A stretch of DNA of 64,000 nucleotides from Streptomyces sp. QL37. GTDB taxonomy: Bacteria; Actinomycetota; Actinomycetes; Streptomycetales; Streptomycetaceae. The DNA is taken from the NCBI RefSeq assembly GCF_002941025.1, contig NZ_PTJS01000001.1, forward strand, positions 62,001 through 126,000. Direction: 5' to 3'. Every line of letters begins with the position of its first letter. Position 1 is the stretch's first letter. The notes below the pieces were generated by a model. That model did no database searches. It was given only the letters and a program-made list of their open reading frames with translations, and was not told where the DNA came from. Shown here piece after piece: positions 54,034 to 62,934 of the stretch. The translations under genes and the position numbers were made by a program.

Positions 54034-54840
54034 TCAGCGTTTACGGAAGACGGGCGGACGCTTCTCGGCGAACGCGCGGCGGCCTTCGGCGGCGTCCTCG
54101 GTGGCGAAGCAGATGGTCTGCAGGTCCCGCTCGTAGGCGAGGGCCTGGTCCTCGGGCAGGTTTCCGGCGGCCCGAAGATTGATCTTCGCGGTCTCGGCGG
54201 CCACCGGGGCCCGGGAGGCGATCACGGCGGCGAGAGCGCGGGCCCGGTCGAGCAGCTTCTCGGGGGCCACCACCTCGCTGACCAGGTGCCACGCCAACGC
54301 CTTTGCGGCGTCGATGCGTTCACCGCTGAGCAGCATGAGTGCGGCGTTGCTCGGGCCCGCCGCACGGTCGAGGAAGGCGGCCATGCCGCCACCGCCGATC
54401 CAGCCGAGCGTGATCTCGGGTGCGCCGAAGGAGGCGGTTTCCGAGGCGATGCGGATGTCGCAGGAGAGCGCGGTCTCCAGTCCGCCGCCGAGGGCGTAGC
54501 CGCCGACCGCGGCGATGGTCGGGGTGCGGGCCTCGCGGATGGCGTCGCAGTAGTCGACGCGGTTGCGGAACTCCCATGGAGTCCGGTAGCCGTCCAGTTC
54601 ACGGATGTCCGAGCCTGCGCTGAAGGCGCGTCCGCCGGAACCGGTGACGACCAGGGCGCGGACGTCGTCGGTGGTGTCGCACCATTCGACGGCCCGGACC
54701 AGCGCGCGGGACATCTCGGGGGTGACGGCGTTGAGCTTCTCGGGCCGGTTGAGGGTGAGAGTGGCCACGCGGCCGGCGACGTCGAGCAGCACATGCTCGG
54801 TGCCGAGGCCGGGCGGGGTACTGGTGGTGGTGTCGTTCAT
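54034..54840 (-). CDS. Enoyl-CoA hydratase/isomerase-family protein
   Basis: 268 residues from ATG 54840, overlapping the upstream stop by 4 bp. Crotonase motifs are present: oxyanion-hole AFSAGSDIREL (about 65-75) and YALGGGLETALSCDIRIASE (about 105-125) with a glutamate, and APEITLGWIGGGG with the second glutamate (about 135). So it should be catalytically competent on an acyl-CoA. It sits between a CaiB/BaiF CoA-transferase gene and an FAH gene, an uncommon setting for a sugar locus, and suggests that a sugar-derived acid is turned into a CoA thioester. Confidence 0.9.
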   Translation of the reverse strand: MNDTTTSTPPGLGTEHVLLDVAGRVATLTLNRPEKLNAVTPEMSRALVRAVEWCDTTDDVRALVVTGSGGRAFSAGSDIRELDGYRTPWEFRNRVDYCDAIREARTPTIAAVGGYALGGGLETALSCDIRIASETASFGAPEITLGWIGGGGMAAFLDRAAGPSNAALMLLSGERIDAAKALAWHLVSEVVAPEKLLDRARALAAVIASRAPVAAETAKINLRAAGNLPEDQALAYERDLQTICFATEDAAEGRRAFAEKRPPVFRKR

Positions 54841-55931
54841 GCTCGTCCTTCCTTCGCTTTCCGGCTCGTCCGGTACAGCGCGCGCATCCGGTCGAGCGCC
54901 GCCCGGTGGCCGGTCTCCTTGGCGAGTGCGTCCCGCACGACGGCGGACGCCGCGGCCTGGAAGCCGATGTAGCCGGGGTGGCGGGGCCGGACCCAGGCTT
55001 GTTCGCAGGTGGCGGTGGTGCGGCGGTAGAAGTCCGCGGCGACGATCGCCGGATCGGCCCACGCGGCGCGCGCACTGGGCTGCCCCCGGTGCTGCGGCAG
55101 GAAGTCGCACTGGGCGGACGGAGACATCAACCAGCGCATGTGGTCCAGGAGTTCGGGTCCGGGTGTACAGCGGGAGCTGACGGCGAGCCCGGTGCCGCCG
55201 AGGGTGGATCCCGGGCGGCCCCCCGGCCGCGCCGTAGGGGCGTCGGTGAAGGCCAGCCGGTCCGCGTAGGTCACATAGCCGTAGACCAGGGGGCAGTGCG
55301 CGAGCCGGTCGGTGCGCGACATCAGCTCGAGCAGGCCGATCGGGTTGAGGGTACGCGTGGAGGCCGGGGCGGCGGAGTCGACGGCCGCCATCAGGTCGAG
55401 CGCCGCCAGTCCGGTCCCGTCACCGATCAGCTCGTCCGGGTCCGCGGCCGGCTCCTCCCCCAGCGCGACCGCGACGGAGGCGAAGGTGAGGAACGCGTGC
55501 GGCCCCGCGAGTGACAGCGCCACCGGTGCCCGCCGGGACAGGCTCCGGACCTCGTCCCAGGTCGCGGGCGCCTCTCCGGCGAGGTCGGTACGGGTGGCCG
55601 CGACCTGGGTGGCCGCGTCCAGCGGGAGCGCCCACTGCCTGCCGTCCATCGCGTACGAACGCATGGTGGGGCCGATCGCACCGGTGCGCCAGAGGTCCAG
55701 TTCCTCGGGGGCGAACAGGTCGTCAAGTGGTAGCAGACATCCGGCTTCCAGTGCCTCGCCGAGGTGCGGATGGTCGAGCACGACGAGGTCGTAGCGGGCG
55801 CAGAGCTCGGGGACGGGGTGGGACTCGAACCCTTCCAGCGGCTGGACGGACCAGTGCACGAGGTCACCCCCCGAAGCCGCCAGGGCATCGTGGCCACGCG
55901 GGTGGTCCCACGTCAGTCCGGCGTAGGTCAC
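54837..55931 (-). CDS. Solute-binding-protein-like protein with no signal peptide, in a CoA-transferase operon
   Basis: 364 residues from GTG 55931, overlapping the CoA-transferase stop by 4 bp (GTGA). It is a paralogue of the protein at 29224: [87 protein letters not shown] and PRHPGYIGFQAAASAVVRDAL all have counterparts there. The fold is that of family-1 extracellular binding proteins, but there is no signal peptide or lipobox, and the start is fixed by the overlap. It is therefore almost certainly cytoplasmic. Fixed linkage with CoA-transferase and enoyl-CoA hydratase genes suggests a metabolic or ligand-delivery role. Confidence 0.8.
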   Translation of the reverse strand: MTYAGLTWDHPRGHDALAASGGDLVHWSVQPLEGFESHPVPELCARYDLVVLDHPHLGEALEAGCLLPLDDLFAPEELDLWRTGAIGPTMRSYAMDGRQWALPLDAATQVAATRTDLAGEAPATWDEVRSLSRRAPVALSLAGPHAFLTFASVAVALGEEPAADPDELIGDGTGLAALDLMAAVDSAAPASTRTLNPIGLLELMSRTDRLAHCPLVYGYVTYADRLAFTDAPTARPGGRPGSTLGGTGLAVSSRCTPGPELLDHMRWLMSPSAQCDFLPQHRGQPSARAAWADPAIVAADFYRRTTATCEQAWVRPRHPGYIGFQAAASAVVRDALAKETGHRAALDRMRALYRTSRKAKEGRA

Positions 55932-57136
55932 GAGGTCTCCGCCACGGTTCCGGAGGCGAACAGATCCTCGATTGCCCGGTCGTCGAGGCCCACTTCGGCG
56001 AGGATCTCACGGGTGTGCTCGCCGGTGAGCGGGGCGCCACGGTCGATGCGCGGCGGGGTCGCGGAGAATCTGTAGGGGAAGCCGGGCACCTTCACGCGAC
56101 CCTCGGTGGGGTGGTCGTAGGTGACGAAGGTGCCGTTGTGCCGGATCTGGGGATCGTCGACCAGGTCCGCGTAGCCGTAGACCGGGCCGGCCCAGATGCC
56201 GGCTGTTTCGAAGGCGTCGAGCCAGTGGCGCGAGGGCCTGGTCAGCAGGCGGGTCGCTGTGCGGGCGAAGATCTCGTCGCGGTGGGTCCAGCTGTGTTCC
56301 TCGTCCTCCATGGAGAGGAAGCTGTCCTCGCCCAGGATCTCGCCCAGCTTCTTCAGCGGGGGGAACGCGAGGACGATGAAACCGTCAGCGGTCTGGAAGG
56401 CGCCGTAGGGCGCGCGGATGTAGACGTGTGCGTGGGGTTCGTCGGAACGGGACTGTGCCAGCCCGCCGACGGTGTGCACCGAGAGTTCCTGCATCTGCAG
56501 GGTCGTGATCGCGTCCAGCATGTTGACCGTCACGAGCTGCCCCTCGCCGGTGCGTTCGCGGTGCAGCAGCGCGGCGAGCACGCCCTCGAAAGCGGTGGAC
56601 GCGGTGACTGCGTCCACGAGGTACTGGCCTGCGGCGCGGGGAGCCTCGCCGGCCCGGCCGGTGGAGAGCATGGCGCCGGACATCGCCTGGAGCAGCAGGT
56701 CCTGGCCGGGCCGTTGGGCGTACGGGCCGTCCTCGCCGTAGCCGGAGATGGAGACGTACACGAGGGACGGGTTGATCTCGGCCAGCGAGGCATGGTCGAC
56801 GCCGAGCCGGGCGGCGACTCCGGGCCGGTAGTTCTGCAGGAACACGTCCGCGTCGGCCACCAGCCGGCGCAGCACCTCCTTGCCTGCCGGATCCTTGAGG
56901 TCGACGGCGAGCGAGCGCTTGTTGCGGTTGAGCGACAGGAAGGACACGTTGATCCGGTTGCCGCCCGCGCCACCGGCCGCGGCGTGCCGCTGCCACTCGC
57001 CGGTGACGGGCTCGACCTTGACCACGTCGGCGCCGAGGTCGCCGAGCCGCTGCGCCGCGAAGGGGCCGGCCATGGCGATGGAGCAGTCGAGGACCCGGTA
57101 CCCGGCGAGTATGCCGGGCTTGTCGCGCGTAGTCAT
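55928..57136 (-). CDS. CaiB/BaiF family (class III) CoA-transferase
   Basis: 402 residues from ATG 57136. The family features are clear: ILAGYRVLDCSIAMAGPFAAQRLGDLGADVVKVEP at the N-terminus, NRNKRSLAVDLKDPAGKEVL, VFLQNYRPGVAARLGVDHASL, SISGYGEDGPYAQRPGQDLLLQAMSG, the catalytic aspartate in GQYLVDAVTA (about 176), and the C-terminal lobe with THRDEIFARTATRLL. It moves CoA between carboxylic acids. As the first gene of the operon it would activate an acid for the enoyl-CoA hydratase. The natural acid here is unknown; a sugar-derived 3-deoxy or keto acid is an inference from context. Confidence 0.9.
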   Translation of the reverse strand: MTTRDKPGILAGYRVLDCSIAMAGPFAAQRLGDLGADVVKVEPVTGEWQRHAAAGGAGGNRINVSFLSLNRNKRSLAVDLKDPAGKEVLRRLVADADVFLQNYRPGVAARLGVDHASLAEINPSLVYVSISGYGEDGPYAQRPGQDLLLQAMSGAMLSTGRAGEAPRAAGQYLVDAVTASTAFEGVLAALLHRERTGEGQLVTVNMLDAITTLQMQELSVHTVGGLAQSRSDEPHAHVYIRAPYGAFQTADGFIVLAFPPLKKLGEILGEDSFLSMEDEEHSWTHRDEIFARTATRLLTRPSRHWLDAFETAGIWAGPVYGYADLVDDPQIRHNGTFVTYDHPTEGRVKVPGFPYRFSATPPRIDRGAPLTGEHTREILAEVGLDDRAIEDLFASGTVAETS

Positions 57137-57236
57137 GGGGCTCCTTGGAGGAGAGGGGGGGGCGAAGAAGGAGAGGAGAGGGTGGAGTGCGCCGAACTCG
57201 TCGCTTCGTGGCTGTATTTGTCGTTCCGCACCCTGT

Positions 57237-57262
57237 TGTTAGCGCTACCGGTAGCGCTAACA
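57237..57262. promoter_or_regulatory. Perfect 26-bp palindrome, LacI-type operator
   Basis: Each 13-bp half is the exact reverse complement of the other (half-site GGTAGCGCTAACA outward from the centre CCGG). It lies in the 214-bp region between the divergent CoA-transferase (start 57136) and SDR (start 57351) genes. The CG-centred symmetric form is the classical shape for LacI-family sites; the LacI gene at 51736 is the last gene of the left operon. It could repress both operons at once. Confidence 0.8.
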
Positions 57263-57350
57263 TGCACGCTAAGCGGGCTCCGCTCGCAGTGTCAATGCCA
57301 CGATCCGCCCCCTCGGCGCCCGGCCGGCACCGGGAAGATGGGACCCACCG

Positions 57351-58097
57351 ATGAAGCAACAGCAAGCCGCACTCGTGACGGGTGCCGGCGGCGCCCTGGG
57401 CCGGGCGATAGCCTCACGCCTGGCCGCCTCGGGACACGATGTCGCCGTACTGGACCGCGACACGGCCTCGTTGAAGGAGACCGTCGAGCAGGTGGAGGGA
57501 GCGGGCGCCCGGGCGCTGGCGCTCGCCACCGACCTGCGCGACCCGCAGGCGATCGAGGACGCCGTCGACCGGACCGCTGCCGAGCTCGGCACGCTGGGCG
57601 TCCTGGTCAACAACGCCGCCGTGTACCCGAGCCGGCCGTTCCTCGAGGTGCCGCTCGCCGAGTACGAGGAGGTGGTGGCGGTCAACCAGCGCGCCTACTG
57701 GGTCGCCGCGCAGGCCGCCGCACGCCGCATGAGCGCCACCGGGGGCGGGGCGATCGTCAACGTCGCGTCGATCACCATGCACGGGGGCTGGGACTCGCTC
57801 GCCGCGTACGTCTCGACCAAGGGCGCCGCCGTCGCGCTCACGCGTGCCCTGGCCCGGGAACTGGGACCGGCGGAGATTCGCGTCAACTGCGTCTCCCCCG
57901 GGGCCTTTCCCACCGCGGCCGAGGAGATCCACGAGGATCCCGATGCCTACCGGCGCCATGTGCTGGAGCGTCAGTCCCTGAAGCGGCGCGGCCGCCCCGA
58001 TGAACTGGCCTCGGTGGTCTCCTTCCTCGCCGGACCCGATGCCTCCTTCGTCACCGGCCAGTGCATCGAGGTCAACGGAGGGTGGGTGATGTCGTGA
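57351..58097 (+). CDS. Short-chain dehydrogenase/reductase, sugar or sugar-acid dehydrogenase
   Basis: 248 residues from ATG 57351. Motifs: nucleotide-binding TGAGGALGRAIA (about 9-20), NNAAV (about 84), catalytic Ser in NVASITMHGG, and YVSTK (Tyr and Lys about 149-153), then NCVSPGAFPT. It uses NAD(P)+. Possible roles are sugar 1-dehydrogenase (as the XylB-type SDR does in XylX pathways) or 2-keto-3-deoxy-L-fuconate/rhamnonate 4-dehydrogenase, the step before a FAH-type hydrolase. The next gene, a sugar epimerase-like protein, overlaps it by 4 bp. Confidence 0.9.
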   Translation: MKQQQAALVTGAGGALGRAIASRLAASGHDVAVLDRDTASLKETVEQVEGAGARALALATDLRDPQAIEDAVDRTAAELGTLGVLVNNAAVYPSRPFLEVPLAEYEEVVAVNQRAYWVAAQAAARRMSATGGGAIVNVASITMHGGWDSLAAYVSTKGAAVALTRALARELGPAEIRVNCVSPGAFPTAAEEIHEDPDAYRRHVLERQSLKRRGRPDELASVVSFLAGPDASFVTGQCIEVNGGWVMS

Positions 58098-59161
58098 AGC
58101 TGAACGGACGTGACTACGACCGCCAGGCCCTCGCGCGGCTCGCCGGCGACCTGAGCGCGGCCGGCGGCGTGCGGTCCGTCGTCCTGGACGACGGTTCCGA
58201 ACGCGGCATCCGCACACTGGAGTTCCGTACCGGTGCGGGTCTCTCCTTCGACGTTCTCGTGGACCGGGCCATGGACCTGGGCGGGGCGGAGTTCGAGGGC
58301 CGCGGCTTCGGCTGGCGTTCGGCGACCGGGTTCCGCCATCCCGGTCTGCACGAGTACCGGGACGACGACGGCCTCTCGATGATGCGCAGCTTCTCGGGAC
58401 TCCTGCTCACCGCGGGCCTCGACCACACACTCTTCGGCGCCGAGGTGGACGCCTCCCAGTACCGCTATCCCCCGCGGCGCACGGTGTCGCACGGGCTGCA
58501 CGGGCGGGTCGCCAACCTGCCCGCCCGGCTGACCGGTTACGGCGAGCAGTGGCAGGACGACGGCCGCTGCGTGCTGTGGGCCGAGGGCGAGGTCCGCCAG
58601 GCCGCGATCTTCGGGGAGCACCTGCGGCTCACCCGTCGGATCGAGGCAGATCTCGGCGGCACGGAGATCCGGCTCACCGACCGGGTGCGAAACGCGGGCT
58701 TCGACGCCACACCGCACATGTACCTGTACCACATCAACATCGGCTGGCCCTTCCTGGACGAGGGCGCGCGTTACGAGATGCCTGTGCGCCGCACACGGTG
58801 GCAGAGCGACAGTGTCGCCGAGCAAGGTGTGTCGAACACCGCGATGCCTGGCCCGCGGTCGGGGTTCGTCGAGCAGGTCTACGAACACGAGCTGGAGCCG
58901 GACTCCGACGGACGGGTCCGGCCCCGCCTGGTGAACGAACGTCTCGGCGTGTACTTCGAGTTGGAGTACGACGCCACACAGTTCCCCGCCTTCTTCCAGT
59001 GGCTGCATCTGCGCGAGGGCGCGTACGCGGTGGGCTTCGAGCCGTCCACCCACCATGTGGAGGGCGAGACCGCGGCACGGGAGAACGGTTCCATGACGTT
59101 CCTGGCTCCCGGTGAGGAACGCACGTACACGACCACCTTCAGAGTGGGGCGGCTCGGCTGA
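58094..59161 (+). CDS. DUF4432-family (aldose 1-epimerase-like) protein
   Basis: 355 residues from GTG 58094, overlapping the SDR stop (GTGA). It is a galactose-mutarotase-like beta-sandwich: IRTLEFRTGAGLSFDVLVDRAMDLGGAEFEGRGFGWRSATGF, GLDHTLFGAEVDASQYRYPPRRTVSHGLHGRVANLPARL, EIRLTDRVRNAGFDATPHMYLYHINIGWPFLDEG and FEPSTHHVEGETAARENG. Histidines in HGLHGR and YHINIGWP are likely catalytic or binding residues. DUF4432 proteins are found in sugar operons and presumably equilibrate anomers or bind sugars. With the SDR it forms a two-gene unit facing the CoA operon, both probably controlled by the LacI palindrome. Confidence 0.85.
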   Translation: MKLNGRDYDRQALARLAGDLSAAGGVRSVVLDDGSERGIRTLEFRTGAGLSFDVLVDRAMDLGGAEFEGRGFGWRSATGFRHPGLHEYRDDDGLSMMRSFSGLLLTAGLDHTLFGAEVDASQYRYPPRRTVSHGLHGRVANLPARLTGYGEQWQDDGRCVLWAEGEVRQAAIFGEHLRLTRRIEADLGGTEIRLTDRVRNAGFDATPHMYLYHINIGWPFLDEGARYEMPVRRTRWQSDSVAEQGVSNTAMPGPRSGFVEQVYEHELEPDSDGRVRPRLVNERLGVYFELEYDATQFPAFFQWLHLREGAYAVGFEPSTHHVEGETAARENGSMTFLAPGEERTYTTTFRVGRLG

Positions 59162-59282
59162 GCTCTCCGCCGGCCCGCTTTTCCGCACCGGCGAAGAGGG
59201 GCGGGCCGAAGGGCCGCCCGACGCGGATGCGCGCGACAGCCCCGGCGTACACTCTGCTCGGTACCGACGGGGGGCGGAACAC

Positions 59283-61331
59283 ATGACGTTCGAGGCAGCG
59301 CACAGGTGGGGGTCGGTTCTCGACTCCGTCGTGGTGTACGGGCAGGGGGCGGTCTGCCGCCGCCTGGCCCGGGGCGTCGTGCCGCCGGGCGGCAGGGTGC
59401 GGGTGGGAGGGCTCCCCCGCGCCCTCGACCCGGGTTCACTGCGCGCCCGCGTTCAGAGGGCGGGCGGAGCCCGCGTCAGCGAGGCCCGGGTGGAGGTCGA
59501 GGCGGAGCCCGTCGGCACGTCCGCGTCCGACGGCTTGCGAAGCCGCGTCGAGCGGCTTCGCGAGGAGTACGCGGCTGCGCAGGGCCGCCGGGACCACCAG
59601 CTGAGCCTCATCGAGGAGGTCAGGGCTCTGCGCCCTGTCCCGCCGGCCCGCAGGCGCGAGGACGGTCACCGCCGCACCCCGGTGGACGCGTGGCTGGAGC
59701 TCGCCGGCTTCGTGGACGAGCGGCTCACGGGCCTGCACGCCCGCCTCGTCGAGTTGGAGGAGGCGCTGCGGCACACCGAGCACGAGCTCGGGATCGCCGT
59801 GGACAGCCTCGCCCACGCCTCCACCGACGCGCCGCCGACGCACGTGGACACCACGGTCTCCGCCGTGCTGCTCATCGACGTCTCCAGCGCCGACGACCCC
59901 GGCGCGGAGGTGGAGATCGAGCTCGAGTACGGGGTGCCGGGTGCCGTCTGGGTCCCGGCCTACCGGCTCACCTACCGTCAGGGCGAGCGCAGCGGCCGCC
60001 TGCTGCTGCGTGCTTCGGTGGCCCAGCGCACCGGCGAGGACTGGACCGGTGTGTCCGTCGGCCTGGCGACGGCCGATCTGCGGCGCGGGACCGACCTCCC
60101 GAGGCTCCACTCGATCCGGATCGGACGTGCTCAGCCCGCCTCCGCACCGTCCGGCTGGCGCGAGCCCCCGGCGGGTCTCGCCGATCTGTTCGCCGGGTAC
60201 GACGCGGCAAGTCCTCAGCCGGCTGCTGCCGCGAGGTCCGTGGCTGCCTCGTCCGGGCCGCCCCTTCCGCCACCACCGCCCGCGCCCCAGGGCTACGGCG
60301 GGCCTCCCCCCGCGTTCTCGGCGCCGAGCGACGTGGGCGGCGCCCCGCCCGAGCTCTTCGCCGGCCACATGCCCGCACCCGCGCAGCCGCTCCGGGCGCG
60401 TAAGGGCGGCGGGCCGAGCGCCGGTGCCGGAACCGCCGCCATGGCGCCCGCGCCCCCCGGCGGAGCTCCGGCACCTCCGCCCCCGGCGGCCGGTCCTCCG
60501 CAGCCGAGCGGCGCCGAGCTCGACTACGCGGAGCTCGTCCTGGACGGCCCCGACGGGCAGGAAGGCCGCAGAGGGAAGCTGTTCCCCGGTTCTCCCTTCG
60601 ACCCGGTGGCGGCCGAGTACCGTCGCCGTGCCGAATCCGTGGCCACGCTGCCGCTGCCCGGGTACGCGGTGCGGCCCCGGGAGTCGGCGGGTTCCTTCGA
60701 CCACCGCTTCGACACCGCCGCCCGCGCCGACATCCCGTCGGACGGCAGCTGGCACACCGTCACGGTCGGCGAGATCGCCGTCGGCATGCACACCGAGTAC
60801 CTCTGTGTACCGTCCGTGGAACAGACCGTGTACGCGACCTTGGTGCTCTCCAACGCCACGGACCAGGCCCTCCTCGCCGGGCCGGTGGAAGTCACGGTCG
60901 ACGACGACTTCCTGCTGACCGCCGCCCTGCCCACGCTCGCCCCCGGCGGCGTACGGAGGGTGGGGCTCGGGCCGGCAGAGGGCATTCAGGTCACCCGTCG
61001 TACGAACGTGCACGAGTCCACCTCGGGTCTGCGCAACAGCACCACCGTGCTCGACCACCGCGTCCACGTGGAGCTGGCCAACCGCCTCCCCGTGCCCGTC
61101 GCTCTGGAGGTCCGCGAGCGGGTACCCGTCACCTCCGATCCGGACGTCCGGATCGAGGAGCGGGCCGACTGGACGGCGCCGGAGGAGGGGCGGGGGCCCG
61201 ATCGCCATGGACCGGGCGCCCGCGTCTGGCGGGTGGAACTGCCCGCCGGCGGCACCACCGTGCTCGACGGCGGCTACGAGATCCGTATGCCGGCCGGCAA
61301 GGCCCTCGTCGGCGGCAACCGCAGGAGCTGA
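59283..61331 (+). CDS. DUF4139 family protein with long proline-rich insertion
   Basis: 682 residues from ATG 59283. The N-terminal DUF4140 part (VVVYGQGAVCRRLARGVVPPGGRVRVGGLP) is followed by a coiled-coil region (about 85-170, many Arg/Glu). The DUF4139 beta-rich part starts near VEIELEYGVPGAVWVPAYRLTY. A low-complexity Pro/Ala/Gly stretch (about 315-415) interrupts it before the C-terminal portion (HTVTVGEIAVGMHTEYLCVPS, VELANRLPVPVALEVRERVPV). No signal peptide is seen. Members were once called mucoidy inhibitor A; function is unknown. It forms a pair with the next gene, 8 bp apart. The pectin locus appears to end before it. Confidence 0.82.
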   Translation: MTFEAAHRWGSVLDSVVVYGQGAVCRRLARGVVPPGGRVRVGGLPRALDPGSLRARVQRAGGARVSEARVEVEAEPVGTSASDGLRSRVERLREEYAAAQGRRDHQLSLIEEVRALRPVPPARRREDGHRRTPVDAWLELAGFVDERLTGLHARLVELEEALRHTEHELGIAVDSLAHASTDAPPTHVDTTVSAVLLIDVSSADDPGAEVEIELEYGVPGAVWVPAYRLTYRQGERSGRLLLRASVAQRTGEDWTGVSVGLATADLRRGTDLPRLHSIRIGRAQPASAPSGWREPPAGLADLFAGYDAASPQPAAAARSVAASSGPPLPPPPPAPQGYGGPPPAFSAPSDVGGAPPELFAGHMPAPAQPLRARKGGGPSAGAGTAAMAPAPPGGAPAPPPPAAGPPQPSGAELDYAELVLDGPDGQEGRRGKLFPGSPFDPVAAEYRRRAESVATLPLPGYAVRPRESAGSFDHRFDTAARADIPSDGSWHTVTVGEIAVGMHTEYLCVPSVEQTVYATLVLSNATDQALLAGPVEVTVDDDFLLTAALPTLAPGGVRRVGLGPAEGIQVTRRTNVHESTSGLRNSTTVLDHRVHVELANRLPVPVALEVRERVPVTSDPDVRIEERADWTAPEEGRGPDRHGPGARVWRVELPAGGTTVLDGGYEIRMPAGKALVGGNRRS

Positions 61332-61339
61332 CACACACC

Positions 61340-62902
61340 ATGACGACGACTCCGAAGCCGATCGCCCTGCCCGTCACCGCTGTTACCTGCCTGGAGGATC
61401 GCGCCCACGTCGAGCGTGCCGTGGTGCTCGACCTGGAGGCAGGGGTCCAGCGGCTGCGTCTCGGCCCGGTCAGTGCGCTGGCCGTCGACCGGACGCTCCA
61501 TGCCGAACTGTCCGCCGATCACCCGGCGACCGTGCTCGACGTCCGGATCACCCGCAGTTGGGTGCCGCGCGGGCCCCTGCCGGACGCCGAGGACGACTCC
61601 GCCCTGCGCCGACGGGTGCACGCCATCCAGGGCGAGCGACTCACCCTGGAGCAGCGGCGCGACCGACTGGACGCCCGCCGGGATCTGCTCGGACGACTCG
61701 CCGCCGATCTGCTGCGGGAGATCGGCGAGGGTGCCGGAGCAGGAGAGACGGACAGGTCCCGCTGGGCGGCTGAACTGGACCGGATCGACGGCGAACGCGC
61801 TTCGTGCGGTGAGGAGTCGCGCGCCGTGGAGACGCGGCTGGCCGTCCTCGCCGACGAGCTCGGGCAGACCGAGCGAGCCATGCACGTGGCCGAGGAGGAG
61901 CCCGCCGAACTCGTCGGCCATATCGAGCTGACCGTGGAGACCGCGGTGGCCGGGCCCGTGGGGCTGCGGCTGAGTCACCTCACCTCGTGTGCGTTGTGGC
62001 GGCCCGCCTACCGGGCGGTGCTAGACGGTGGCTCCCTGACGCTGGAGACCGATGCGATGGTCTGGCAGCGCACCGGTGAGGACTGGTCGGACGTACGGCT
62101 GACGTTGTCGACGGCCCGCTCCGCGCTCGCGGCCGAACCTCCGCGTCTCGGCGAGGACCGGCTGACGCTCACGGACCGCTCCGCCGCGGAGCGCCGCACG
62201 GTCGGCGTCGAGCTGCGCGAGGAGGCGATCGGGACCCTCGGCCCGGCCCCGGTCGTCGGACTGCCGGGGGTGGACGACGGCGGCGAGGCGCGGGTGCTGC
62301 GGTCCCCCGCGCGGGTCTCCGTGCCCGGTGACGGCCGCGCACACCGTGTGCCGCTGTCCGCGTTCACCACGGACGCGCGCAGTGAGTACGCCTGCTCCCC
62401 CGAGCTGTCGCCCCTGGTCACCCGGGTCGTACGGATCGACAACCTGGCCGGCCACGCGCTGCTCGCCGGTCCCGTGGATCTCGTCCGCGACAGCGGGTTC
62501 GCCGGGCGCGGCACGCTGGAGTTCGCCGCCCCGGGCGCCCCGGTCGAGCTCGCTTTCGGCAGCTGCGACGACCACCGGGTGGTCCGGGACGCCGAGGAGT
62601 CACGGGACACCGCGGGAATCACCCAGCGGACCGTGATCACCCGTACGGTCCGACTGCACCTTTCCCGCTTCTCCGCCCCCGGCGAGGAGGACGACCGGGT
62701 GGTGACCCTGCGGGAGCGGATCCCGGTCTCCGAGGTCTCGGCCGTGGAAATACGCCTGCGGAAGGAATCGTGCTCCCCTGAGCCCGATGCGGTCGACGCC
62801 GAAGGCATCGCCCGCTGGGACGTCGCTCTCCCACCCGGCGGCCGGCGCACGGTCACTCTGACCTACGAGTTGTCCGCGAGCGCCAAGGTCACCGGTCTCT
62901 GA
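61340..62902 (+). CDS. DUF4139 family protein, paralogue of the previous gene
   Basis: 520 residues from ATG 61340. It repeats the layout of its neighbour without the proline-rich insertion: N-terminal DUF4140 (VTAVTCLEDRAHVERAVVLDLEAGVQRLRLG), a charged coiled coil (about 85-190), then DUF4139 (LRLSHLTSCALWRPAYRAVLDGGSLTLETDAMVWQRTGEDWSDVRLTLSTARS and RHYTVTLRERIPV-like C-terminal strands). The product probably works together with the upstream protein. No known enzyme activity. Confidence 0.82.
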   Translation: MTTTPKPIALPVTAVTCLEDRAHVERAVVLDLEAGVQRLRLGPVSALAVDRTLHAELSADHPATVLDVRITRSWVPRGPLPDAEDDSALRRRVHAIQGERLTLEQRRDRLDARRDLLGRLAADLLREIGEGAGAGETDRSRWAAELDRIDGERASCGEESRAVETRLAVLADELGQTERAMHVAEEEPAELVGHIELTVETAVAGPVGLRLSHLTSCALWRPAYRAVLDGGSLTLETDAMVWQRTGEDWSDVRLTLSTARSALAAEPPRLGEDRLTLTDRSAAERRTVGVELREEAIGTLGPAPVVGLPGVDDGGEARVLRSPARVSVPGDGRAHRVPLSAFTTDARSEYACSPELSPLVTRVVRIDNLAGHALLAGPVDLVRDSGFAGRGTLEFAAPGAPVELAFGSCDDHRVVRDAEESRDTAGITQRTVITRTVRLHLSRFSAPGEEDDRVVTLRERIPVSEVSAVEIRLRKESCSPEPDAVDAEGIARWDVALPPGGRRTVTLTYELSASAKVTGL

Positions 62903-62908
62903 GCTCTC

Positions 62909-62922
62909 CCCCGGATCCGGGG
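62909..62922. terminator. Possible short terminator between convergent genes
   Basis: Self-complementary CCCCGGATCCGGGG starting 7 bp after the DUF4139 stop, between it and the convergent DUF427 gene. The stem is only about 4-5 bp once a loop is allowed, so it is weak. Confidence 0.35.
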
Positions 62923-62934
62923 CAGCGCGTTGCT

